Both the position numbers and the translations under genes were made by a program. From positions 3,578,100-3,642,099 of the forward strand of contig NZ_KN525716.1 in the NCBI RefSeq assembly GCF_000789235.1: 64,000 nt of DNA, in the 5' to 3' direction. How positions within the stretch are numbered: position 1 is the first letter of the stretch; the number at the start of each line of letters is the position of its first letter. Positions 37,052 through 44,939 of the stretch are shown piece by piece. The notes beneath the pieces are model-generated. The model saw only the letters and a program-made list of their open reading frames with translations, did not search any database and was not told the DNA's origin. The stretch is from Wocania ichthyoenteri Th78. Lineage in GTDB: Bacteria; Bacteroidota; Bacteroidia; Flavobacteriales; Flavobacteriaceae.

Positions 37052-38041
37052 TTATTTATTAGCGTATTTTCCTTCTGAATAACTCGCTACAATACTGCTA
37101 TTAGGTGTTTTACAATTATTAGGGTAATCAAAAAAGTATATACAATCTGGCAAACCATTTACAAAAGTTACTTTTACTGATCCTTTTGCATTACCTCCAA
37201 AACCTTTGTAAATATAATTTGCTTTTATAGTTCTTGGTCTTCCTTTATTATCTTTTGAAAGTACAGATAAGCCAGAAATACTCCCAGAATTATAACGATT
37301 AAAAGCCCAGGTTTTTGCTTGATTTGCAACTAGGTCATTGACTAACTTATTAAAATTTTGCGACCCTAACGGCCCTCCTGATATTTTCATGATGGCATAT
37401 TTACTACTACCCTTCATGCGTATTCCAGACTTATCAAGGGCAAATAGTTTAAGGTTTTCTTCAAACCGTCTTACACCTTGGCTATTGCATTGGTTTAATG
37501 TGAAAAATTTAGACATATCGTTATTCAGCCCTTTTCTTCTATGCATTAAGTCCACAGAATTTCCCATAGCATTTTGGTCTGTTATCATTCCAAAAAAAAT
37601 AGACAGCCCGTTTGCTTTATGTATTTTTTCAATTTCTATTTTGGCATTGTATAAATCTGGTCTTGCAAAAAGACCAGTGCCATCCCATCTGTACTTTATG
37701 CAATCTCTTCTAATTTCTTGCCCATAGCCATTATACCCTACTTCTTCTTTGGCACAAACCAGCTCCATAATTTCAACTTTATTAGTAGGTAAATAATTTG
37801 AACATTTAGCACCATAGGTTCTTAAATATTGCTCAAAAATCATTAGAAAATTTGGGTCATCTCTTTTCATTTTAATGTTTTCAAAATGCCCTCTAAAAAT
37901 GTAGTCATAGAATTCAGCATAGTATAATCCATCTATATTCAGCTCAATGTTTTGAGGAGTCTCTACTGGTTTTGAATCTACTCTTGAAAAAGATGATATT
38001 ATTAAAAATAAAAAAAGGAGAATGGTAAACTTAAATTTCAT
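37052..38041 (-). CDS. Secreted Cys-containing protein of unknown function
   Basis: A 329-residue protein I cannot assign. The hydrophobic leader (FTILLFLFLIISSFSRVDS) predicts export. The mature protein has several cysteines (SNYLP preceded by C, ELVCAKEE, RRDCIKYR, TLNQCNSQG, LPDCIYFFD, NNCKTP), consistent with disulfides outside the cytoplasm. An internal stretch FFGMITDQNAMGNSVDLMHR stands out but matches nothing I know. The C-terminal third is strand-rich (TIKANYIYKGFGGNAKGSVK, VTFVNGLPDCIYFFDYP), reminiscent of small beta-sheet repeats. It is 11 bp downstream of the membrane protein gene at 38053, so the two are surely co-transcribed. Confidence 0.75.
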   Translation of the reverse strand: MKFKFTILLFLFLIISSFSRVDSKPVETPQNIELNIDGLYYAEFYDYIFRGHFENIKMKRDDPNFLMIFEQYLRTYGAKCSNYLPTNKVEIMELVCAKEEVGYNGYGQEIRRDCIKYRWDGTGLFARPDLYNAKIEIEKIHKANGLSIFFGMITDQNAMGNSVDLMHRRKGLNNDMSKFFTLNQCNSQGVRRFEENLKLFALDKSGIRMKGSSKYAIMKISGGPLGSQNFNKLVNDLVANQAKTWAFNRYNSGSISGLSVLSKDNKGRPRTIKANYIYKGFGGNAKGSVKVTFVNGLPDCIYFFDYPNNCKTPNSSIVASYSEGKYANK

Positions 38042-38052
38042 GTTTTCTAGGT

Positions 38053-38493
38053 TTATATGGGTTTTTGGCTCGCTTTGGCTTGTTTTTTATATCTATGTTT
38101 CAAAATCTGAAAACCAATAATAAAGGGCAGAACAATCCAAAGAGAATACCCCATTAAATAATCAAAAAAAGAAATACTATATTTTGGCAAAGGATTAGGT
38201 AAATGACCTTGTTCTTGAAATTCTTTAATTTGTTTTTCATCTAATGGATAATAAGAACCATAGCCTTTTTTGATTCCTAAGACATAGCCATCATCTTTAA
38301 AATAAACTCCAAAGAATAGAAATAATGCAGAAGTCTTATAGGCTAAATACAAGTCTTCACCTTTAGAGCCTTTTAAGTATACGTCTTGTATTTTTTTTAT
38401 TGTTTCTTGTTTGCCAAACAAACCTCTTTTCACAAGAAAAGTAGTATTTGGAATTGTTATAAAAAATGTAATAAATAAGAGTAATGTTTTCAT
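38053..38493 (-). CDS. Small membrane protein of unknown function
   Basis: This 146-residue protein has a hydrophobic N-terminus (LLLFITFFITIPNTTFLV) that may be a membrane anchor and a clear second helix near the C-terminus (SLWIVLPFIIGFQIL) followed by a basic tail (KHRYKKQAKASQKP). The segment between (about 25-110) would face the periplasm and includes YYPLDEKQIKEFQEQGHLPN. It is the first gene of the minus-strand cluster and is divergent, across 199 bp, from the sensor kinase gene at 38693. It could anchor or help export the proteins that follow; this is inference. Confidence 0.65.
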   Translation of the reverse strand: MKTLLLFITFFITIPNTTFLVKRGLFGKQETIKKIQDVYLKGSKGEDLYLAYKTSALFLFFGVYFKDDGYVLGIKKGYGSYYPLDEKQIKEFQEQGHLPNPLPKYSISFFDYLMGYSLWIVLPFIIGFQILKHRYKKQAKASQKPI

Positions 38494-38692
38494 GTCATGT
38501 AATAAGGGTTATTTTTAGTTCATTCAAGTCATTTTTAAAAAAAACAACCAGTATAAATTTAATTATTTAAGCCTATCTCTTTTTCATAGAATTGGTATTC
38601 GGAAAGGATGAATTGGTAAGTGGTAAAACTGTCCAATATTATTTCTATTCATTTAATAAAAAAGTGATTTTCAAAAGTATTACATTTATGAC

Positions 38693-40471
38693 GTGATAAA
38701 AATTAAGATAATATTCATTACCTTCTTCTTGTTTCAAACTACTTTGGCACAAGAAAAAGACTCTATATCCACTCTGTTAGATTTTCATATAAAGCGTGAT
38801 ACGATAAGAAGTAAACACCTAATAAACGCATCAAATCATTTTACTTATAGTAATCCCGAAAGGGCTTTAAGGTATATAAATGAAGGGCTTTTAATTGCTA
38901 ATGACAAGAACTGGGAGCAAGGGATGGCCTTAGCCCTAAATCAAAAAGGGATTATCTATTATACGATGGCAGATAACCTAAAAGCTTTAGATTTCTTTTT
39001 AAAAACATTGCGAATATCTGAGAAAATAGGTAATCAAAATTTGGTACTTAACTCATATAACAATCTTGCCAATATTTATGCCGATATGAAAGATTTTGAC
39101 AAGGCATTAAATGACTATACCAATTGTTTAAATATCTCAATCCAACGAAAAGATACGATTAATCAAATTCGAGCGTATAACAATATAGGGAATGTTTATA
39201 GTGAAACAAATAAGGTAGATAAATCTCTTGGCTATTTTGATAAAGCATTGGCTCTAGCTAAAGAATTAGATAATACTTTTTTTGTCGCGGCAATTATCAA
39301 TAATAAAGGGTTGGCTTATAAAAGAAAAAGAGATTATCAGAATTCCCTAATGTATTATTCTGAAGCCCTAAAGCTTTCAGATAAAATTGATAATAAATAC
39401 ATTAAGGCATCTGCACTAAATAGTTTAGGAAAAGTATCGGTACTACAAAATAAATATATTCAAGCACAAAATTATGCAAAAAAAGCATTAGATGTTTCTA
39501 AAAAAATAGATGCAGTTGAATGGCAAGCAGACTCTTGGCTTGTCCTAAATCAAGTCTATGAAAACGATAAAGACTATGCGAAATCTTTATCTGCTTATAA
39601 AAAACACATCCAATTAAGAGATAGTGTCACCTCTGAGGAGAAAAAAGCTGAACTTACTAAAAAAGATATGCAGTACGAGCTTGATAAACAGGATACTATT
39701 TCCAAGACAGAAATAAATCGCCAATCATACATCAAGAATACTGCCATTGGCATTGGAAGTTTTGTACTAGTATTTTTTATAATTGGATATTTCTTATACA
39801 AACGAAAACGTGATGCAGAGCAGCAAAGAAAGGCTGCTGAGTTTAAAACGAAAATGGCAGAAACCGAATTAATAGCTTTGCGTTCTCAAATGAATCCTCA
39901 TTTTATTTTTAATTCCTTAAACTCCATAAGTAACTATTTGGGTAATCACGATGTTAAAAAAGCCGATGAATATTTAGGAAAGTTTTCAAAATTAACACGT
40001 GCAATTCTGGAAAATTCTGAAAATAAATGGATTTTACTAAAAGATGATTTAGAACTTTTAAAACTATATATCGAGATAGAATCGCTCCGCTTAAAAAACA
40101 AACTTAACTTCAAAATCAATATTGAAAAAACAATTGATGTTGAGAATACATTGATTCCTCCTCTTATTTTACAGCCATTCATAGAAAATAGTATTTGGCA
40201 CGGTATTTCCAAAAAAGAAACAGACGGAACAGTATTGATTGAAATAAACAACGTAAATGGGAAGCTTGTTTGTGCTATTGAAGATGACGGCGTAGGAAGA
40301 AATGGTTCTAAACAAAATTTAAGCAACCAAAATTCAATGGGGTTAAAAATCACCAATCAAAGATTAGATATAATCAATAAAACGACTGATACTAAAGGAA
40401 CTATTAACTACATAGATAAGAAAGATGGTTTGAGAGTGGAGCTTTCATTGCCACTTGAACTTAAATTTTAA
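38693..40471 (+). CDS. TPR-containing LytS-type sensor histidine kinase
   Basis: A 592-residue kinase. A signal or leader segment (FITFFLFQTTLAQ) precedes a periplasmic array of about six TPR motifs, residues 45-320 (GIIYYTMADNLKALDFFLKT, NLANIYADMKDFDKALNDYT, NIGNVYSETNKVDKSLGYFD). One membrane helix follows (about 352-372; TAIGIGSFVLVFFIIGYFLY), then the His_kinase domain with the phospho-acceptor in LRSQMNPHFIFNSLNSISNY (H403) and an ATPase part (PPLILQPFIENSIWHGI; CAIEDDGVGRNG). The start is GTG. Five bases separate it from its LytTR partner. Being divergent from the secreted-protein cluster, it may control it (inference). Confidence 0.92.
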   Translation: MIKIKIIFITFFLFQTTLAQEKDSISTLLDFHIKRDTIRSKHLINASNHFTYSNPERALRYINEGLLIANDKNWEQGMALALNQKGIIYYTMADNLKALDFFLKTLRISEKIGNQNLVLNSYNNLANIYADMKDFDKALNDYTNCLNISIQRKDTINQIRAYNNIGNVYSETNKVDKSLGYFDKALALAKELDNTFFVAAIINNKGLAYKRKRDYQNSLMYYSEALKLSDKIDNKYIKASALNSLGKVSVLQNKYIQAQNYAKKALDVSKKIDAVEWQADSWLVLNQVYENDKDYAKSLSAYKKHIQLRDSVTSEEKKAELTKKDMQYELDKQDTISKTEINRQSYIKNTAIGIGSFVLVFFIIGYFLYKRKRDAEQQRKAAEFKTKMAETELIALRSQMNPHFIFNSLNSISNYLGNHDVKKADEYLGKFSKLTRAILENSENKWILLKDDLELLKLYIEIESLRLKNKLNFKINIEKTIDVENTLIPPLILQPFIENSIWHGISKKETDGTVLIEINNVNGKLVCAIEDDGVGRNGSKQNLSNQNSMGLKITNQRLDIINKTTDTKGTINYIDKKDGLRVELSLPLELKF

Positions 40472-40476
40472 ATTGA

Positions 40477-41217
40477 ATGTTAAAAACAATATTAGTTGAT
40501 GATGAAAAACACTGTATAGAGAAGTTACAGTCATTATTAATAGATTATTCTAGTGTTATACAGGTTGTCGCAGTTTGCTCTACCGTAGAGATTGCTAAAA
40601 ACCGTATCGAAACACTTAATCCGGACTTAGTTTTTTTAGATGTTCAGTTACATGAAAAAACAGCATTCGATTTACTGAAATCGATTAAAAATATTGAATT
40701 TCATATCATATTTACTACAGCTTATGATAAGTATGCCATAGAAGCTATAAAGTTTAGTGCATTTGATTATTTATTAAAGCCAATTGACAATAAAGAACTT
40801 GGTGAAACTCTAAAAAGATTAAACAATTCTATTGAAACAAGTTCTTTTTTAAAAACAAACGCCTTACTTCACAACACTTCTAAAGAAAAGAACGAAAAGA
40901 TAATTATAGTGACAGAAAGAGAAACTTATTTTTTAAATGTTGCAGATATTATTCGTTGCGAAGCAGATGGGACATACACAAAAATATTTTTGTTGAAGGG
41001 TAAAAGCATCTTAACGTCTAAAACGCTAAAGTATTATGATGAGTTATTAAATACTAATAGTTTTTTTAGGATACATCAATCTCACCTTATAAATACTGCA
41101 TATATCAAAAAGTATATTAAAGGAGCAAATGCATCTGTAATTATGATAGATAAATGCGAAATACCTATAGCCAAAAGAAGAAAAGAAGATTTTTTGAAAC
41201 TGATTAATATGATTTAG
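40477..41217 (+). CDS. LytTR-family response regulator
   Basis: A 246-residue response regulator. The receiver domain (1-120) has the acidic pocket DDE at 8-10, the phospho-acceptor D55 in LVFLDVQL, and Lys in FDYLLKPID. The LytTR DNA-binding domain follows (about 143-246; IIVTERETYFLNVADIIRCE, ADGTYTKIFLLKGKSI, FFRIHQSHLINTAYIKKYI, IPIAKRRKEDFLKLI). It pairs with the kinase ending 5 bp upstream. LytTR proteins usually bind pairs of short direct repeats; candidate target promoters are its own and that of the divergent cluster starting at 38493. Confidence 0.94.
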   Translation: MLKTILVDDEKHCIEKLQSLLIDYSSVIQVVAVCSTVEIAKNRIETLNPDLVFLDVQLHEKTAFDLLKSIKNIEFHIIFTTAYDKYAIEAIKFSAFDYLLKPIDNKELGETLKRLNNSIETSSFLKTNALLHNTSKEKNEKIIIVTERETYFLNVADIIRCEADGTYTKIFLLKGKSILTSKTLKYYDELLNTNSFFRIHQSHLINTAYIKKYIKGANASVIMIDKCEIPIAKRRKEDFLKLINMI

Positions 41218-41471
41218 ATTTTTTAGTTTTATTTCTATTTAATCCATCATCAACAGCTTCTTCTTCTCCCGAGGTGAGAAAATCAAGTGCTATCCCATTC
41301 AGCACATTTTCTTCCATTTCGTAAAAACATCATTTCAGAAAAAGAGCTTCATTACTAAAGCCTTGGACATAATCTACACTTTTGGTTCTTCATTCCGTTA
41401 ACCCTTTCTGCTGCTCTGGAAAGGTAAATTTGTCCTAAGTGGACTTGCAACAAAAAAGTGAAATACCCGAT

Positions 41472-41502
41472 AAAAAAAAGCCCTACTAATTGTAGTAGAG
41501 CT
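41472..41502 (-). terminator. Terminator of tRNA-Ser
   Basis: On the minus strand a 10-bp stem (AGCTCTACTA / TAGTAGGGCT, one G-U pair) with a 4-nt loop is followed by an 8-T run. It begins 7 bases after the tRNA 3' end. The stretch between the LytTR gene (41217) and this site holds nothing convincing. Confidence 0.85.
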
Positions 41503-41508
41503 TCCTAG

Positions 41509-41593
41509 CGGAGAAAGAGGGATTCGAACCCCCGGAGGTGTGACCCTCAACAGTTTTCAAGACTGCCGCATTCGACCACTCTGCCATTTCTCC
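41509..41593 (-). tRNA. tRNA-Ser (anticodon UGA)
   Basis: The minus strand folds into a class II tRNA of 85 nt. The acceptor stem is GGAGAAA with TTTCTCC, the anticodon stem CAGT/ACTG holds the loop CTTGAAA (anticodon TGA, reading UCA codons), a long variable arm follows, and the T-loop is GTTCGAATC. The discriminator base is G, as expected for serine. CCA is not encoded. A terminator follows directly. Confidence 0.95.
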
Positions 41594-41787
41594 TAGAGTG
41601 CCTCATCAGGTATTCCCTGAATGCGGGTGCAAATATAGAACCCTTTTTATTTCTTTCAAATAAAATATCTACTTTTTTAAAAATAAATTTTATCTCGCTT
41701 TGTATAAGTTTAATTTATCTAGCTTCATAGTAAAAAGAAAATTTCAAACCTTATTTTTGCACCTAAAGTAAAGTATTGTAAAAAAGA

Positions 41788-42417
41788 ATGGACACTATAA
41801 AACAATTACAATGGCGCTACGCCACTAAAAAGTTTGATACAAATAAAAAATTATCCAAAGAAAAATTAAACATTATAAAGCAAGCTTTTAATTTAACAGC
41901 AACATCCTTTGGTTTACAAACCATAAGTTTGGTAATAGTTGAAAATAAAGACTTACGTGCGACTTTAGTGCCTCATTCATACAACCAAAAACAAGTTTTA
42001 GATGCTTCACATTTATTAGTAATTTGCATTCAAGGTAACATTGAAAATACCGATGTAAACAATTATTATAAAAATATAAAAACGATACGCAATACCCCAG
42101 ATAGTATATTAGAACCATACAGAAAAGACCTCGAACACAAGATGCACAACATGTCCATAAAACAGCGCCAACAATGGTCTACAAACCAGGCCTACATTGC
42201 CTTAGGTAATTTAATGACAATTTGCGCCATAGAAAATATAGATTCTTGTCCAATGGAAGGCTTTGTTTCAAAAAAATACGACAGTATACTAAAATTAAAA
42301 GACAACGGATTAAAATCAGTGTTGCTATTACCAGTAGGTTACCGAGCGAAAGACGATATGTTTTCAACCTTTAAAAAAGTAAGAAAATCCATTAAAGAAA
42401 CTATAATAGAAATATAA
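41788..42417 (+). CDS. NAD(P)H-dependent nitroreductase-family oxidoreductase
   Basis: A 209-residue flavoprotein of the NfsB-like group. The N-terminal FMN-binding opening is QWRYATKKFDTNKKLS (R and K contact the FMN phosphate in the family). It continues with ATSFGLQTISLVIVEN, LDASHLLVICIQ, STNQAYIALGNLMTICAIEN and the second FMN site MEGFVSKKYDSIL, with LLLPVGYRAKDD near the end. Usual activities are reduction of quinones, nitroaromatics or dihydropteridine; the natural substrate is unknown. It stands alone between the tRNA and a REP-like repeat. A TATTTTTG box at 41752 could be its -7 element, but no matching -33 was seen. Confidence 0.9.
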   Translation: MDTIKQLQWRYATKKFDTNKKLSKEKLNIIKQAFNLTATSFGLQTISLVIVENKDLRATLVPHSYNQKQVLDASHLLVICIQGNIENTDVNNYYKNIKTIRNTPDSILEPYRKDLEHKMHNMSIKQRQQWSTNQAYIALGNLMTICAIENIDSCPMEGFVSKKYDSILKLKDNGLKSVLLLPVGYRAKDDMFSTFKKVRKSIKETIIEI

Positions 42418-42424
42418 TAAACAT

Positions 42425-42530
42425 TTGGGCGTTACCACAAGGGTCGGGCTTTCAGCAGTCGCTTTTTTGTGTTGCATAGGTGCAACAACACAAAAAGAGC
42501 TTCAACAAAGCCTCAATCCCTTACGCAAAA
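42425..42530. repeat. REP-like flavobacterial intergenic repeat
   Basis: The sequence opens with GGGCGTTACCACAAGGGTC and GGGCTTTCAGCAGTC, then an imperfect hairpin at 42461-42500 (GCTTTTTTGTGTTGCA paired with TGCAACAACACAAAAAGAGC, one mismatch and a 3-nt bulge), then GCCTCAATCCCTTACGC, which partly mirrors the opening. I recall near-identical elements scattered between genes in Flavobacteriaceae genomes, often with a variable hairpin tip. Such elements can be spread by REP-associated (IS200-like) transposases; none is in the window. The repeat also creates a false upstream extension of the next reading frame. Confidence 0.7.
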
Positions 42531-42566
42531 GCAACGTCTCAATGCAACAACATAAAAAAATACATT

Positions 42567-43760
42567 ATGCCAGGATTTGAATTATTTGGAGATTTAGAAC
42601 GAAACGAAGTTAACGATGTTTTAAAAAGCGGTGTGCTTATGCGCTATGGATTTGATGGTATGCGAAACGGCCATTGGAAAGCAAAGGAGTTAGAAAAAGA
42701 ATTACAAAACACGTTTCAATCCAAACATGTACAATTAGTATCTAGCGGTACCGCAGCAGTATCTGTGGCATTAGCATCTGCAGGAGTTGGGGCAGGAGAT
42801 GAAGTAATTATGCCAACCTTTACTTTTGTGGCAAGTTTCGAGGCCATTATGATGTTGGGTGCAATTCCAATATTAGTAGATATTGATGACACTTTAGGCT
42901 TAAACCCAGAAGCTGTTGAACAAGCCATCACCGCAAAAACAAAAGCCATTATGGTGGTTCAAATGTGCGGAAGTATGGCAAATATGGATGCGTTGCAATC
43001 CATTTCAAACAAACACAATATACTATTAGTTGAAGATGCTTGCCAAGCCATTGGCGGTACTTATAACGGAAAACCATTAGGCAGCATAGGCGATTTAGGT
43101 TGTTTTTCATTCGATTTTGTTAAAACCATAACCTGTGGTGAAGGTGGTGCCGTTATAACAAACAAGAAAGAGTATTACTTAAATGCCGACCATTACAGCG
43201 ATCACGGTCACGATCATATTGGTAATGATAGAGGCGCAGAAACCCATCCGTTTTTAGGCTATAATTTTCGTATTTCAGAATTGCACGCAGCTGTTGGTTT
43301 AGCCCAAGTAAAACGATTACCAGAATTTTTAGAAATTCAAAAAAGAAACTACACCATTTTACGCGATGCTTTATCGCAAATTCCAGAAGTAACTTTTAGA
43401 ACCGTTCCAGAAGGTGGAGAAGAAAGTTATGCTTTTTTAAATTTCTTTTTACCAGATTTAGAAATTGCCAACAACGTTTCAAAAGCATTTAATGAAAATG
43501 GAGTAGATGCCTGTTGGAATTATTATAATAACAATTGGCATTATATTAGAAAATGGAATCATCTTAAAGATTTAAAATCACTCTATTCAATTTCTGAGGA
43601 AGTAAAACAAGGTTTAGAATATCTTCAAACAAAAACATTCGAAGAATCAGATCATTATGTTTCTAGAAATATATCGTGTTTAATTAAACTGTCTTGGACG
43701 GAAGATGAGGTCAGAAATAGAGCTTCAAAAATGGTTGAAATAATAAAAAGTATTATATAA
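42567..43760 (+). CDS. DegT/DnrJ/EryC1/StrS-family PLP aminotransferase
   Basis: A 397-residue enzyme with the sugar-aminotransferase fold. Motifs are VQLVSSGTAAVSVALASAGV, DEVIMPTFTFVASFEAIMML, VEDACQAIGGTYNGKPLGS, the PLP-lysine site FSFDFVKTITCGEGGAV (K186), and LGYNFRISELHAAVGLAQVK. The ATG at 42567 (MPGFELFGD) is preferred; an in-frame ATG at 42480 lies inside the upstream repeat and would add 29 residues unlike the family. Members transaminate nucleotide-linked keto-sugars or related keto compounds, but no nucleotide-sugar genes are nearby, so the pathway cannot be named. It converges on ribBA with 2 bp between the stops. Confidence 0.9.
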   Translation: MPGFELFGDLERNEVNDVLKSGVLMRYGFDGMRNGHWKAKELEKELQNTFQSKHVQLVSSGTAAVSVALASAGVGAGDEVIMPTFTFVASFEAIMMLGAIPILVDIDDTLGLNPEAVEQAITAKTKAIMVVQMCGSMANMDALQSISNKHNILLVEDACQAIGGTYNGKPLGSIGDLGCFSFDFVKTITCGEGGAVITNKKEYYLNADHYSDHGHDHIGNDRGAETHPFLGYNFRISELHAAVGLAQVKRLPEFLEIQKRNYTILRDALSQIPEVTFRTVPEGGEESYAFLNFFLPDLEIANNVSKAFNENGVDACWNYYNNNWHYIRKWNHLKDLKSLYSISEEVKQGLEYLQTKTFEESDHYVSRNISCLIKLSWTEDEVRNRASKMVEIIKSII

Positions 43761-43762
43761 TT

Positions 43763-44908
43763 TTAATACTTTACATATTCAACAATCTCTAAACCATAGC
43801 CAATTAAACCCACACGTTTAGTTTGCTCGGTATTAGAAACTAGACTCAATTTATGAATATTTAAGTCATGAAGAATTTGGGCACCAATACCAAAATCTCG
43901 AGTATCCATATTAATTTTTGGAGCTTTGGATATTTTATTAGGTCTCTGATTTTCCTTCAAAAAAGACAAACGTTTCAGAATATTCATAGATTGAGATTCT
44001 TGATTTATAAATAGAATAGCACCTTTACCATTACTATTTATAAGCTTAAACATATTGTCTAATTGCTTGTCTACATTATTTGTAAGTGTACCAAGAATAT
44101 CATTATTAATCAGTGTAGAATTAATCCTAGTAAGTACAGGTTCGTTATCTTTCCATTGTCCTTTTGTTAAAGCAATATGGACTTGATTATTAGTGGTTTG
44201 TTGGTATGCTCTTAAACGAAAACTTCCAAAACGAGTTTCTATTTCAAAATCTTCTTTTTTATCTATTAAAGAGTCGTGTTGCATTCTGTAAGCAACTAAA
44301 TCTTCAATAGAAACAATCTTTAGATTTTGCTTTTTGGCCACTTCCATAAGCTGTGGTAAACGCGCCATGGTGCCATCTTCATTCATTATTTCAACAATAA
44401 CGCCAGCAGGCTTTAAACCAGCCAAACGCGCAAAATCTATGGCTGCTTCAGTATGCCCTGTGCGTCGTAAAACACCACCTTCTTTGGCTACTAACGGAAA
44501 TATATGTCCTGGTCTCCCTAATTCAAATGGTTTCGTATTTGGATCTATTAAAGCCTTTACCGTTTTAGCTCTATCACTAGCCGAAATACCAGTAGTAACT
44601 CCATTACCTCTTAAATCTACCGATACTGTAAATGCCGTTTCCATAGGGTCGGTGTTATTGCGAACCATCATATTGAGTTCAAGCTCTTTGCACCTATTTT
44701 CTGTAAGTGGCGTACATATAAGTCCTCTTCCGTGGGTTGCCATAAAATTTATCATTTGTGGCGTAACCTTATCGGCGGCGGCTACAAAATCGCCTTCGTT
44801 TTCACGGTTTTCATCATCAACAACAATAATAACTTTTCCATTTCTTATATCGTCTATCGCTTCGTGGATGGTATTTAGTTTAAATTCCGAAGTTTTATTT
44901 GTTGTCAT
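43763..44908 (-). CDS. ribB: RibBA-type protein: DHBP synthase with degenerate GTP cyclohydrolase II half
   Basis: A 381-residue protein from the ATG at 44908. Residues 1-205 are 3,4-dihydroxy-2-butanone-4-phosphate synthase with VVDDENRENEGDFVAAAD, ATHGRGLICTPLT, GRPGHIFPL and RRTGHTEAAID, all key residues present. The second half is shaped like GTP cyclohydrolase II, but where the zinc motif C-x10-C-x-C and its surroundings are expected it reads INSTLINNDILGTLTNNVDK, with no cysteine. It should therefore not open GTP. A separate RibA would be needed for riboflavin synthesis. Another in-frame ATG at 44923 lies only 4 bp after a -7 box, which argues for the later start. Last gene of the ftsK-lolA-lptFG series. 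Confidence 0.88.
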   Translation of the reverse strand: MTTNKTSEFKLNTIHEAIDDIRNGKVIIVVDDENRENEGDFVAAADKVTPQMINFMATHGRGLICTPLTENRCKELELNMMVRNNTDPMETAFTVSVDLRGNGVTTGISASDRAKTVKALIDPNTKPFELGRPGHIFPLVAKEGGVLRRTGHTEAAIDFARLAGLKPAGVIVEIMNEDGTMARLPQLMEVAKKQNLKIVSIEDLVAYRMQHDSLIDKKEDFEIETRFGSFRLRAYQQTTNNQVHIALTKGQWKDNEPVLTRINSTLINNDILGTLTNNVDKQLDNMFKLINSNGKGAILFINQESQSMNILKRLSFLKENQRPNKISKAPKINMDTRDFGIGAQILHDLNIHKLSLVSNTEQTKRVGLIGYGLEIVEYVKY

Positions 44909-44927
44909 AGGTTCTAAAATCATAGTA

Positions 44928-44935
44928 CAAAGATA
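44928..44935 (-). promoter_or_regulatory. -7 promoter box before ribBA
   Basis: The minus strand reads TATCTTTG, an exact match to the Bacteroidota -7 consensus TAnnTTTG. Transcription would begin near 44921, supporting a start at 44908 rather than 44923. A TTG about 23 bp further upstream is a loose -33 candidate. Confidence 0.45.
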
Positions 44936-44939
44936 TTGC

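Noticed and set aside
41204-41317. A 37-codon minus-strand frame after the LytTR gene
   Set aside because: Short, overlaps the end of the regulator gene, and does not resemble any protein; likely chance.
41752-41759. TATTTTTG as a full promoter for the nitroreductase gene
   Set aside because: Matches the -7 consensus, but no -33 element at the right distance was found and the sequence is AT-rich.
42480-42566. An upstream extension of the DegT-type aminotransferase
   Set aside because: The extra 29 codons lie inside the REP-like repeat and the protein family starts at the ATG at 42567.
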